DNA of 64,000 nucleotides from Methyloprofundus sp. (GTDB lineage: Bacteria; Pseudomonadota; Gammaproteobacteria; Methylococcales; Methylomonadaceae), in the NCBI GenBank assembly GCA_016592635.1, contig AP023240.1:1612001-1676000 (forward strand), given 5' to 3'. A program made the translations under genes and the position numbers. A model generated the notes under the pieces. It was given only the letters and a program-made list of their open reading frames with translations. It was not told the DNA's origin and did no database searches. Of this stretch, positions 25,374-34,262 are shown piece after piece (the first letter of the stretch is position 1; each line of letters opens with the position of its first letter).

Positions 25374-26954
25374 ATGGATATAAATTATAAAAATAAAATG
25401 GTGTTTGTAATTTCTATCATGATCAGTGTTTGTCTTTTAATAGTCGTATTTTACGACGGGCTTGCGCACATGGTTAGTAAATGGAATTCAGACGAATACA
25501 GCCACGGTTATTTTATTCCCCTTATTTCACTTTGGATGACATGGGAAAACCGAGAAAAACTGGCTACGATTGCAGAATATAGTTGGGCTGGCCCCTGTTT
25601 TGTTTTAGTCGGTTTGGCACTTGGGATTATTGGTGAGTTGGCAACCTTATTTGTGATTACTCAATATGCTTTTTTATTGACACTGTTTGGCTTGTGTTTG
25701 TCATTTGTTGGCTGGCAAGGCGTACGTTTGTTGTGGTTTCCTTTAGCTTATTTGCTGTTTATGATTCCATTACCCAATTTTCTTTATAACAACCTGTCAT
25801 CGTATTTACAGCTAATTTCCTCTAGCCTTGGTGTTTCTGTGATTCGCTTTTGTGATATCAGTGTTTTTTTACAAGGTAATGTCATTGATTTAGGTAATTA
25901 CCAATTACAAGTAGTAGAGGCTTGTAGCGGCTTGCGCTATTTATTTCCATTGGCAAGTTTTGGTTTTTTATGTGCGTATTTTTTTAAAGGAAAATGGTGG
26001 ATGCGTGCATTTTTATTCCTTTCGACTTTACCGATTACCATGTTGATGAACAGTTTCCGCATTGGTGTTATTGGTGTGTTGGTTGAAAATTGGGGAATTG
26101 AGCAAGCTGAAGGTTTTTTACATGATTTTGAAGGCTGGGTGATTTTTATAGGTTGCTTGGGTGTTTTATTTTTTGAAATGTGGTTGTTGGTTAAGCTGTT
26201 TTATAAAGGGCAGAGTTTTGCTGATATTTTTGTGATTGGGGTGGATGAATACAGTGGTAAGCAAAATATAGCGCAAGTCCAACAAGAGCAGCGAAAAGGA
26301 AACTTACCTAAACCGTATATAGCGAGTTTAATATTGTTGGTTTTAGTGACACCTTTGTCAATTTTAGTGGGTGATCGAGCGGAGGTCACTCCCGATAGAA
26401 CTCGCTTTAATCACTTTCCCCTACAGTTTGCTGATTGGCGTGGAGCTGAAACGAAAATGGAGCAACAATTTATTGATGCTCTTAAGTTTGACGATTATAT
26501 TACAGCTAATTATTCTCGACCTGGTGATGCTTCACCTATCAATTTTTATGTGGCTTATTATGCTTCACAGCGTAAAGGTGCGTCAGTACATTCGCCTAAA
26601 TCTTGTATGCCAGGAGATGGGTGGCGTATTAGTGGTTCACAGCAAAAAAAAATTGCAGGTGTTGTTTCAGCGACAGGTCAGCCATTATTAGTGAATCGCG
26701 TTATCATCAGTAAGGGTGAACGTAAACAATTAGTTTATTATTGGTTTCAACAGCGTGGCAGGGTGATGACGAATGAATACATGGTGAAATGGTATTTGTT
26801 TTGGGATGCTTTAACGCGTAGTCGAACAGATGGTGCTTTGGTGCGTTTAGTCATGACTGTCTCAGATGGCGATAGCGTTGCCGCTGCTGAGCAGCAATTG
26901 GATGCCTATTTGGCAGAGGTTTTTCCTGTGTTGAGTCAGTTTGTTCCTGATTAA
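25374..26954 (+). CDS. Exosortase fused to an EpsI (DUF3485) domain
   Basis: This 526-residue membrane transpeptidase-like enzyme is thought to cut PEP/VPLPA-CTERM proteins and hand them to the exopolysaccharide. Residues 1 to about 290 form an eight-helix exosortase with the proposed catalytic set C184 (VEACSGLRYL), R229 (NSFRIGVIG) and H250 (FLHDFEGW). From about 325 on there is an EpsI domain (FADWRGAETKM, HSPKSCMPGDGW). This fusion is seen in XrtA and in the VPLPA-specific XrtD class. The VPLPA tail of the protein at 2463 favours XrtD, but I cannot separate them by eye. The ATG at 25374 has AAGGAG 6 bases upstream; a GTG at 25335 is unlikely. Confidence 0.93.
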   Translation: MDINYKNKMVFVISIMISVCLLIVVFYDGLAHMVSKWNSDEYSHGYFIPLISLWMTWENREKLATIAEYSWAGPCFVLVGLALGIIGELATLFVITQYAFLLTLFGLCLSFVGWQGVRLLWFPLAYLLFMIPLPNFLYNNLSSYLQLISSSLGVSVIRFCDISVFLQGNVIDLGNYQLQVVEACSGLRYLFPLASFGFLCAYFFKGKWWMRAFLFLSTLPITMLMNSFRIGVIGVLVENWGIEQAEGFLHDFEGWVIFIGCLGVLFFEMWLLVKLFYKGQSFADIFVIGVDEYSGKQNIAQVQQEQRKGNLPKPYIASLILLVLVTPLSILVGDRAEVTPDRTRFNHFPLQFADWRGAETKMEQQFIDALKFDDYITANYSRPGDASPINFYVAYYASQRKGASVHSPKSCMPGDGWRISGSQQKKIAGVVSATGQPLLVNRVIISKGERKQLVYYWFQQRGRVMTNEYMVKWYLFWDALTRSRTDGALVRLVMTVSDGDSVAAAEQQLDAYLAEVFPVLSQFVPD

Positions 26955-26965
26955 TTGGTATAAAT

Positions 26966-28576
26966 ATGACATATTTACTGTCTTTTTTAATTGCTATTTT
27001 GGTATCCTGGGGGCTTATTCCTTCATTAGTTCGCTATGCGCCACAATTGGGGATGTTGGATGCGCCAGGTGAGCGAAAAATGCACTCTACAGTCATACCG
27101 CGATGTGGTGGTATTGGCATTGCACTTGGGGCTATTTGTGCCACTGTAGCCTTAGTGCCGTTGAGTACTGTCTATTTTTCATTGATTATCGGTGGCATTA
27201 TTATTGTGCTATTTGGTGTGGCTGATGATATTTTAGATATTAATTATAAGTGGAAATTTTTAGGGCAAACTATAGCGGTTTGTTTCGTTATTAGTCAGGG
27301 TGTTTATATTAAAGTCGTCCCATTTATGGGAATGAATGAAGCACCTTTGTTGGTGAGTTATACTTTAACTTTTTTATTTGTTATTGGCAGTACTAATGCC
27401 GTTAATTTATCAGATGGTTTAGATGGCTTAGCTGCTGGTATTATGTTGCTTTCTTTTGCTTGTATCGCTGTACTAGGTTTATTTTCTGGTGGCTTAGCAG
27501 TTAGTATTATGGCCATCGCTGTGATAGGGGGTATTATTGGTTTTTTGCGCTTTAATACCTATCCTGCAATGGTTTTTATGGGCGATGCTGGCAGTCAATT
27601 TATTGGTTTTATGGCCGCATTATTAGCGATAACTCTGACCCAACATGTCAGTACTGCTTTAAATCCAGCGCTGCCATTGCTTATTATGGGCTTGCCAATT
27701 TTAGATACGTTATCCGTTATGGTGCAACGAGTCCGTGTAGGTAGGTCGCCATTTTCTCCAGATAAACGTCATATTCATCATAAGCTGCTTACTTACGGCT
27801 TTACTCATGAACAGTCAGTGGTGGCTATTTATATATTACAGGTTGTTTTTTTGATATCTGCCTTTTTGTTAAAATATTCAGCAGACTGGGAGGTGGTTGG
27901 TTTGTATGTACTTATTTCATCAGCATTATTAGTTGCTTTTTATTTGGCAGGATCTAAGCACTGGTTATTGAATACAGGTGATATAAGTATCGATAAACGT
28001 AAGAATAGATTGCGTAGATATCAATGGATATTTCCATTTTGTCGGAATTATATTGAATATTCTATTATTATTTATTTGATCTTGTTATCCCTGCAACTTA
28101 TTTTTGTTATCAGGCCAGAGTGGTATTTAGAGCTGATTTTTCTGCTAGTTGCACTATTAATCTTAAAATGGGTGCCGAATAAAGCTCAGGGTATTCTTAT
28201 TCGTGTTGGTATTTATAGTTCGGTACTTGTGGGCTGTTATCAGTTATTTAACTCCTCTTATTTACAAGAGTTGCTACTTAATGCAGTTGATTTATTTTTT
28301 ATTTTGTTACTTATGGTCGTCACAGTTGCGATTAGAGTCACCCGAAAAGCTTATTTTAAACTGACTACTCAGGATGTTTTAGTTTTACTTTTTGTGATAG
28401 CAGCATTATTCGTTGTGGAAGTTGAATTTGTTGCGCGTGCATTATTTTATTTATTTTGCCTAGGCTATGCGTTGGAATACTTATTTCATCGAGATGCTTA
28501 TATGTTTAGAGCTCTTAGAGTCTTGGCTTTTTTCTGCATGTTAAATTTTAGTGTTTTTTTATCTATTTACTCTTAA
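26966..28576 (+). CDS. WecA/MraY-family undecaprenyl-phosphate sugar-1-phosphate transferase with C-terminal extension
   Basis: This 536-residue polytopic enzyme loads the first sugar phosphate onto undecaprenyl phosphate to begin the repeat unit. Motifs are RKMHSTVIPRCGGIGI, DDILDINYKWKF, NLSDGLDGLAAG, FMGDAGSQFIGF and the WecA-type PDKRHIHHKLL. The core ends near residue 330. A further 200 residues with about 5-6 hydrophobic segments follow and match nothing I know. It begins 11 bases after the exosortase gene. No EpsB/WcaJ-type initiating transferase is seen, so this is the likely initiator. Confidence 0.9.
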   Translation: MTYLLSFLIAILVSWGLIPSLVRYAPQLGMLDAPGERKMHSTVIPRCGGIGIALGAICATVALVPLSTVYFSLIIGGIIIVLFGVADDILDINYKWKFLGQTIAVCFVISQGVYIKVVPFMGMNEAPLLVSYTLTFLFVIGSTNAVNLSDGLDGLAAGIMLLSFACIAVLGLFSGGLAVSIMAIAVIGGIIGFLRFNTYPAMVFMGDAGSQFIGFMAALLAITLTQHVSTALNPALPLLIMGLPILDTLSVMVQRVRVGRSPFSPDKRHIHHKLLTYGFTHEQSVVAIYILQVVFLISAFLLKYSADWEVVGLYVLISSALLVAFYLAGSKHWLLNTGDISIDKRKNRLRRYQWIFPFCRNYIEYSIIIYLILLSLQLIFVIRPEWYLELIFLLVALLILKWVPNKAQGILIRVGIYSSVLVGCYQLFNSSYLQELLLNAVDLFFILLLMVVTVAIRVTRKAYFKLTTQDVLVLLFVIAALFVVEVEFVARALFYLFCLGYALEYLFHRDAYMFRALRVLAFFCMLNFSVFLSIYS

Positions 28577-28586
28577 GGGTATTATT

Positions 28587-30968
28587 ATGTTTTCTACTGG
28601 AAAATTACGGGTAGTTTTATTAAGTTCTTTTTTGCTGTTAAATGCGTGTGGAGGCTCTGAAGATAGGGAGCAGAAATATTTAGAGAGAGCACAAGCTTAT
28701 TTTAATGATAATAATTATGATAAAACGCGTGTTGAATTAAAAAATGTTTTACAGATCAACCCAAAAAATATTGAAGCTCGCTATATGATGGCTCTATTGG
28801 CTGAGAAACAGCAAAATTGGCGTAAGATGTATGGCATGCTGTTGGGTATTGTTGAGACAAACCCTGCTCATCTTAAGGCGCAAAATAAATTAGGCAAACT
28901 TTTCTTATTTAGTGGTCAGGTTGATAAGGCCTTAGCTAAAGCAGAACTGGTTTTGGTCGCAGATGCAAATAATACGGATGCCTTAATTTTACAGGCAGCT
29001 ATATATATGAATCAGGGAGAGTTAACTAAGTCTGCAGAAATTATTCGGTCGGTATTGGCGAGTGACCCAGGCAATATTGAAGCAACAGTGATATTAGCTA
29101 AGCAATATGCCAATAATAAGCAATATAAAGATGCCTTACAACTGTTAGATAGTGCGATATCAATACATCCAGATGAACTAAGCCTAGCACTTTTTAAGAT
29201 TGATTACTTGGTTGCCTTAAAATCATTTCCAGAAGCGGAGAGCGTTTTTGCTTCACTGGTTGCACGTTTTTCTGATAATGCTGCGTTACATTACAATTTT
29301 GCAAAATTTTATATTGCTTGGGGAAATTTGGATAAAGCCGAGCAAGTACTGCATGATTATATTGCGTTAGATCCTATTGCTGTTGAGCCAAAATTAGCAT
29401 TGAGTGAGTTTTTATTACAACAAAGAGGCGTTGAAGCAGCTGAACAAGCACTTAAAAAATTGATTAGTGAAAATCCTGAAAGCTATGATTTTCGTTTTGC
29501 GTTAGTGAGTTTATATAAAAATAAGCCTACGCAAGCCATTGCTGAGCTAAATGAGATTGTTAGATTGGATGTGGAGGGTGAAGCAGGGTTAAAAGCAAAT
29601 AACTTATTAGCTAGGTTTTCTGTGCAGCAAGGTGATACGGCGCAAGCGAGTCAAATACTTGATAATATTATTGCCCAGGACTCTGGAAATTCGGAGGCTT
29701 TGATGTTACGTTCTACATTATTAGTGGATAAGGGAGACTTTGAGGCTGCTATTGCTGATTTGCGTACGGTGATGCGTAATGACCCTGATTCTGAAAAAGC
29801 ATTTATGTTGTCTGCAAATGCACATTTTAAAAGTGGTTATTTTGATTTAGCTGAAGATTCGTTGGAAAAAGCTTTAATTCTGAATCCTGGAAATACCCAA
29901 GTCAGAAAGAACTTAGCACGCTTATTAGTGAGAAATAAAGATGATCAAGCTGCTATTGAGCTATTAGAGGCTATGGATCTTTCCAGTAAAGATAATGCCG
30001 ATGTTATGGTGATGCTGGTTGATTTGTATATTAGAACGCAGGCATGGGATAAAGCTATTGCCTTGGCCCAGTCAATAGCGAATATAAATAATACTGGATT
30101 GTCTTCATATAAGCTTGGCCAAGTCTTTTTTGCACAGCAGAAATATTCATTAGCAATTACTGAGTATGAAAAAGTATTGTTGCTTCAGCCTTTAAATATC
30201 GAAGTATTAGCTCAGCTCTCTAAGAGTTATTTATCGATGGGAAATCCTAAACAAGCTGAGAAAATGTTGGATACATTGATTGCTAAAAATTCAAAGAATG
30301 CAGCGTTGTTAAACCTTAAAGGGGAAGTTTTTAGTGCAGCTCGACAAGCAGATAGTGCGAAGCTGGTTTTTGAAAAAGTAATTGGTTTGGATAAGAAGTT
30401 TGCAGCAGGCTATCGTAATTTAGCCTCTATCCATGCAGCACAGAAAAACTATCAGAAAGCCAAAGAAATTTTTAAGTCAGGTTTGCAAGAGTTACCTGAA
30501 GATACCGGTTTATTACTTGGACTTGCAAGTACTTATGAAATAAATAGAGAGCTAGATGCTGCAATCGATACTTATGCCCGTTTATTGAAAGTCGACCAAA
30601 ATAATAAAATTGCTGCTAATAATTTGGCTGCGTTAATTGCGAATACATCAGATAATACTGAGCGCTTAAAATATGCGTTAAGTTTGGTAAAAACCTTTAA
30701 AAATTATAAAGTACCCGCATTATTGGATACCTATGCATGGCTTAGTTATTTAAATGGTGAGTATGATGCTGCTGTTATTGCCATGGAAAGAGTGGTTGCC
30801 ATCGTCCCTGACTTTCCTGAATTTGAATATCACTTAGGCATGATTTATGCTGCTAGTGGTAGAACCGAGGAAGCCATGCAGGTCTTAGAAAAAGCAGTTG
30901 CTGGTGGTGTGGAATTTACGGGTTTTGATAAAGCACGGGAAAAGTTAAAAGAGTTAAAAACTAAATAA
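28587..30968 (+). CDS. prsT: PEP-CTERM system TPR-repeat lipoprotein (PrsT-like)
   Basis: This is a lipoprotein of about 793 residues with lipobox LLNAC. It is followed by some 20 tetratricopeptide repeats over almost the whole length (for example YLERAQAYFNDNNYDKTRVE, AEDSLEKALILNPGN). It matches the large TPR lipoprotein found only in exosortase/PEP-CTERM loci, probably a periplasmic scaffold for export. The ATG at 28587 has AAGGG 8 bases upstream; a GTG at 28551 inside the previous gene is unlikely. It is the last gene of the EPS locus, ahead of an insertion sequence. Confidence 0.92.
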   Translation: MFSTGKLRVVLLSSFLLLNACGGSEDREQKYLERAQAYFNDNNYDKTRVELKNVLQINPKNIEARYMMALLAEKQQNWRKMYGMLLGIVETNPAHLKAQNKLGKLFLFSGQVDKALAKAELVLVADANNTDALILQAAIYMNQGELTKSAEIIRSVLASDPGNIEATVILAKQYANNKQYKDALQLLDSAISIHPDELSLALFKIDYLVALKSFPEAESVFASLVARFSDNAALHYNFAKFYIAWGNLDKAEQVLHDYIALDPIAVEPKLALSEFLLQQRGVEAAEQALKKLISENPESYDFRFALVSLYKNKPTQAIAELNEIVRLDVEGEAGLKANNLLARFSVQQGDTAQASQILDNIIAQDSGNSEALMLRSTLLVDKGDFEAAIADLRTVMRNDPDSEKAFMLSANAHFKSGYFDLAEDSLEKALILNPGNTQVRKNLARLLVRNKDDQAAIELLEAMDLSSKDNADVMVMLVDLYIRTQAWDKAIALAQSIANINNTGLSSYKLGQVFFAQQKYSLAITEYEKVLLLQPLNIEVLAQLSKSYLSMGNPKQAEKMLDTLIAKNSKNAALLNLKGEVFSAARQADSAKLVFEKVIGLDKKFAAGYRNLASIHAAQKNYQKAKEIFKSGLQELPEDTGLLLGLASTYEINRELDAAIDTYARLLKVDQNNKIAANNLAALIANTSDNTERLKYALSLVKTFKNYKVPALLDTYAWLSYLNGEYDAAVIAMERVVAIVPDFPEFEYHLGMIYAASGRTEEAMQVLEKAVAGGVEFTGFDKAREKLKELKTK

Positions 30969-31137
30969 AATTTCAGGTATGAACTTACAAACAAGTCATA
31001 AATAGTCACTAGGCATTATTTTAACATTGTTTATTTTGTAAACTTGAATAGAGTGTAGGTTGATGATATGGACTCCTCCCTCTCCAACGGTGCGATAATA
31101 AACCTAAGAGAAATAACGGAGTAAAGAGGAGTCTGAA

Positions 31138-32427
31138 ATGAATAATAGCGTAATTGGATTAGATATAGCAAAAAATATATTTCACATGTATACGTTTGTA
31201 GACAACAAACCCAAAAAGAAAAAACTAAAGCGGGCAGAGCTGTTAGCATTTTTTGCCAACTACCCGGCAAGCTTGATAGGGATAGAAGCTTGCGGAGGAG
31301 CGCATCACTGGGCAAGAGAATTAATCAAGCTGGGGCATGAAGTGATTTTGCTTAATGCACGTTATGTAAAAAGCTTTGTTGTTGGAAACAAGAATGATTT
31401 TAATGATGCTGAGGGTATATTTGATGCGGTTACTCGCCCCAATAAACGTACGGTCATGATAAAAACGATTGAGCAACAAGATATTCAATTGGTTCATAAA
31501 GTTCGGCAAGGCTTGGTAAGTAAACGAACGGCGCTTGTTAACCAAATAAGAGGGTTGTTGAGTGAAAGAGGGGTTATTATCCCCCAAGGCATTAATCAGG
31601 TAAGGAAGGAATTACCTCTCATTCTGGAAGATGCCGAAAATGATTTGACGGTCATGGCTCGTGAAGTGTTTGCTGAGCAATATGAAAAGTTTGCGGCTCT
31701 GGATAAGGAAATCAAAACACAAGACCAGCGCATTAGTGCTCTTTGCAACAGCAACGCATTAAGCCGACGTTTTCTTGATGTTCCAGGAGTTGGCCCCATG
31801 ACAGCCTCCATCGTTGCCTCTGATATTGGCAATGGCAAAGGCTATCTAAGTAGTCGAGATTATGCTGCCAGCTTAGGTGTTGTTCCGGGGCAACACAGTA
31901 GCGGAGGAAAACAGGTTTATTTAGGGATCAGCAAACGAGGCAATCGTTATATACGCACCTTATTGATCCATGGAGCACGAGCCGTATTAAAAAACTGCCA
32001 CAACAAAAAAGATAACTGGCGCGCCATCCTACCTCATGAAATATTGGGACTCCTGTCGCCAACATTCATTCACATACAGAGCGAATCGTAATATGCCCCA
32101 GTTCGTCCTGCGTCCGGATCAACTACGCACAGAAGCCACTTCGTTAAGCCTACCTCACTGACTTGACGCCTGTCGGGATGAAATTTTAGCCGCCCTCGCG
32201 CTATCGCACGTCGGATTGGCAAATTTCCCTGTCGGCTACTGCGGACTAAAAATCATCACTTCGCTAAGCTCCGTTTCCCTGATTTTCAGCGGCTGAGTTT
32301 GTGGCTGCAGGCACTGATTGAGCGTCGAGGTTTTAACAAGGCGGCCGTTGCGCTAGCCAACAAAAACGCCAGAATACTTTGGGCCATGGCAACCCGGGAT
32401 AAAGAATATGATGCATGTCTGGTTTAA
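31138..32427 (+). pseudogene. IS110-family transposase gene, interrupted
   Basis: This would be a DEDD-type transposase. GLDIAK, IGIEACGGAHHW and NDFNDAEGIFDA carry the RuvC-like acidic residues. FLDVPGVGPMTASIVASDIG and LGVVPGQHSSGGK form the C-terminal Tnp domain with its serine. The frame runs normally to W294 (31138-32019). It is then broken by a 276-bp insert with a stop at 32089-32091. The missing C-terminus (SLWLQALIERRGFNKAAVAL, onward to DACLV) resumes in frame at 32296 and ends at 32427. The ribosome site GAGGAG precedes the ATG. Confidence 0.88.
32020..32295. other. 276-bp structured insert inside the transposase gene
   Basis: It splits codons W294 and S295 of the IS110 transposase. 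No open frame fits it. It has RNA-like pairing: TGCGT/ACGCA flanking an 11-base loop near 32110-32133, and GGGATGAAATTT with AAATTTCCC (about 32178 and 32220) extended by GCC/GGC. It also carries a diverged internal direct repeat: CACTTCGTTAAGCC near 32142 and CACTTCGCTAAGCT near 32254. It may be a small mobile RNA element (HEARO/omega-RNA-like or MITE-like). Identity is unproven. Confidence 0.6.
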
Positions 32428-32444
32428 GCAGAGTGCAATAAACC

Positions 32445-32517
32445 GGGTTATCCACCCTTTACCCACCGACTGCGAGCTAAGGCGGCTCTTCGTCCGTGGA
32501 TAAAGAGTGGATAACCC
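32445..32517 (+). ncRNA. Candidate bridge-RNA hairpin of the IS element
   Basis: GGGTTATCCACCCTTTA (32445-32461) pairs with TAAAGAGTGGATAACCC (32501-32517) with one mismatch. The pairing continues inward (CCACCGAC with GTCCGTGG; GAGC with GCTC), giving one long interrupted hairpin. It lies in the right-end non-coding region, where IS1111-group elements encode the RNA that guides donor and target choice. The boundaries and target-binding loops are not resolved. Confidence 0.5.
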
Positions 32518-32792
32518 TAAACATAACCGAGCAACCAAGATTGCGGAGGCAAGTTAAACAATATTGATGACGACGACAGGTCAGACCGATACTTTAGAAA
32601 ACCCGTCTAACCCAGAGAGCCCATTGCGAGGCCGGTAGGTTGTTAGGGTCAAAGGTATGCGAATAGATTCATCAGGAGTCCTGAGGCAATAAAGCTTCTA
32701 CTAGAGACCGAATATATGGCTGCAATCTTGTTCACTGTTGATATCACCAAAATTTGAAAACTTGGCTTGCAATAATTGAGGAGTCCATATAT

Positions 32793-32859
32793 GGGTGGGG
32801 CACGAACCCCAACAGTGTGCGCGGGTATTGTTGGGGTTCGTGCCTCACCCGCAACCTAC
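32793..32859. repeat. Large palindromic repeat targeted by the IS
   Basis: GGGTGGGGCACGAACCCC plus AACA (32793-32814) faces TGTTGGGGTTCGTGCC plus TCACCC (32829-32850). GCAACCTAC (32851-32859) follows, and the matching GTAGGTTG lies at 31055-31062 left of the IS. The IS therefore split one long inverted repeat. It lies just past the 3' end of the hlyD-like gene and may have served as a terminator. Confidence 0.8.
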
Positions 32860-32897
32860 GATAAGGGAGCATTCCAGTATTATTAATCCCTCATTCC

Positions 32898-34262
32898 TCA
32901 CCGCTCCTGAAACGCATTTTTAAACCCGCGACTCACTGGTTTCATCAAATAATCTAGAATAGTTTTAGAGCCAGTAATAATGCTAACCTGTACGGTCATG
33001 CCTGGAATGATTTTCATGCGTTCAGGGTTATCACCTACATAGTTTTTTTCCAGTTCTATATGAGCAAGGTAGTAGGGGTTCATTTTTTCATCTAGATATG
33101 TTGATGCGGAAATCTGTTGGACTTTGCCTGATACATAGCCGAATTTACCTGCATCATAACTATCTACTTTAACATCAGCGGGCTGGTCTATGCTGATATG
33201 ACCCACATCGTCTGGCATGATACGTGCTTCTACGACTAAATCACTGTCTACAGGGATAATTTGCAAGATCACATTACCAGGTTGGACGACTGCATTAATA
33301 CTATTAATGGCAATACCCTGAATGATGCCTGAGATGGGAGAAAATAGGTTGAGCCGATTAACGCGGTCTTCGGCTTTGATAAGTGATTTCTCTACTTCGG
33401 CTAATTGTCCAGCAAATTCGGCGACTTCAAATTCAACTTCTTTTTTATGGCTGGCAGTAATATCAATTCGACGATGCTTAGCTTCTTGCAGTGCCATGAT
33501 GGCTACTTGGATGCCATCTATCACAGATTTCAATTCACTTTCAGCACTGGCGAGTTGGCTTTTGCTGGTTAATAGTTCGGTTTGTGATACCACATGTTTG
33601 GCCGTTAATTTGGCACGGATATTAACTTGTTCTTGTAAGAGTGTAATCTCTTTTTGGAGTGCTTTTACTTGATTCTGTTGTTGGCGTAATTCACTTTTAC
33701 GTTGGTTGGTTTGTGACTTTAGAACATCTAGTTCACTGGCAACACTGGCGACTTGTGCATAATAGCTGGCAGCTGCTTTTGCTGCCAGATCAGGGTAATG
33801 TTGACCCATTGCACCAAAATCAGGTTTGCGCTGATCATCAATGGCCAGCACTCTTTCCAAATTAAGCGTTAAGGTTGCTTTGCGGATTTGTAGTTGATCA
33901 AAATCAGCTTGTGAGACAGGTTGGGCAAAACGAATTAACAGTTCTCCAGGGTTTACCAAATCACCATTGCGCACGGCAATTTCACTGACTATACCGCCTT
34001 CAAGGTGCTGAATATCATGGATATAGCCACTAGGGACTGCTTCGCCCTGAGCAACGGTTACTTCATTGACACTGGTTTGTGATGCCCAGAAGATAATGGC
34101 TATTAGTAGGAATAAGCTGAAATAAATAGCTAGCTTGATAACACGTGCTACCCCTTGCTCCTCTAATTGAATGGCTTGAGCAAGAAAGCGTGCTCGCGCT
34201 CTAGGTAGTTTTACAATGGTTTGGTTTTTACTTGCTGCTGTTGTTGCTTGTTGATCTGTCAT
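32898..34262 (-). CDS. HlyD-family type I secretion periplasmic adaptor
   Basis: This 454-residue membrane-fusion protein links the inner-membrane ABC exporter to an outer-membrane TolC-type pore. It has one membrane helix at about 42-62 (VIKLAIYFSLFLLIAIIFWA). The lipoyl/barrel segment is SGYIHDIQHLEGGIVSEIAV, followed by a long coiled-coil hairpin at about 150-290. The closing barrel is FSPISGIIQGIAINS up to IIPGMTVQVSI. It overlaps the upstream ABC gene by 4 bases. No TolC-type gene is in the window. Confidence 0.93.
   Translation of the reverse strand: MTDQQATTAASKNQTIVKLPRARARFLAQAIQLEEQGVARVIKLAIYFSLFLLIAIIFWASQTSVNEVTVAQGEAVPSGYIHDIQHLEGGIVSEIAVRNGDLVNPGELLIRFAQPVSQADFDQLQIRKATLTLNLERVLAIDDQRKPDFGAMGQHYPDLAAKAAASYYAQVASVASELDVLKSQTNQRKSELRQQQNQVKALQKEITLLQEQVNIRAKLTAKHVVSQTELLTSKSQLASAESELKSVIDGIQVAIMALQEAKHRRIDITASHKKEVEFEVAEFAGQLAEVEKSLIKAEDRVNRLNLFSPISGIIQGIAINSINAVVQPGNVILQIIPVDSDLVVEARIMPDDVGHISIDQPADVKVDSYDAGKFGYVSGKVQQISASTYLDEKMNPYYLAHIELEKNYVGDNPERMKIIPGMTVQVSIITGSKTILDYLMKPVSRGFKNAFQER

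Larger units (their letters stand above)
31063..32792 (+). mobile_element. IS110-family (IS1111 subgroup) insertion sequence
   Basis: Subterminal inverted repeats ATATGGACTCCTC (from 31067) and GAGGAGTCCATAT (to about 32791) bracket one transposase gene. The 5' non-coding part is short (about 75 bases) and the 3' part long (about 365). In IS1111-type elements the bridge RNA is encoded at the right end, so this asymmetry supports the subgroup. The element sits inside a palindromic repeat: GTAGGTTG is on its left (31055-31062), and the rest of the palindrome is on its right (32793-32859). No target duplication is evident. The transposase is interrupted, so the copy is probably inactive. Confidence 0.85.
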
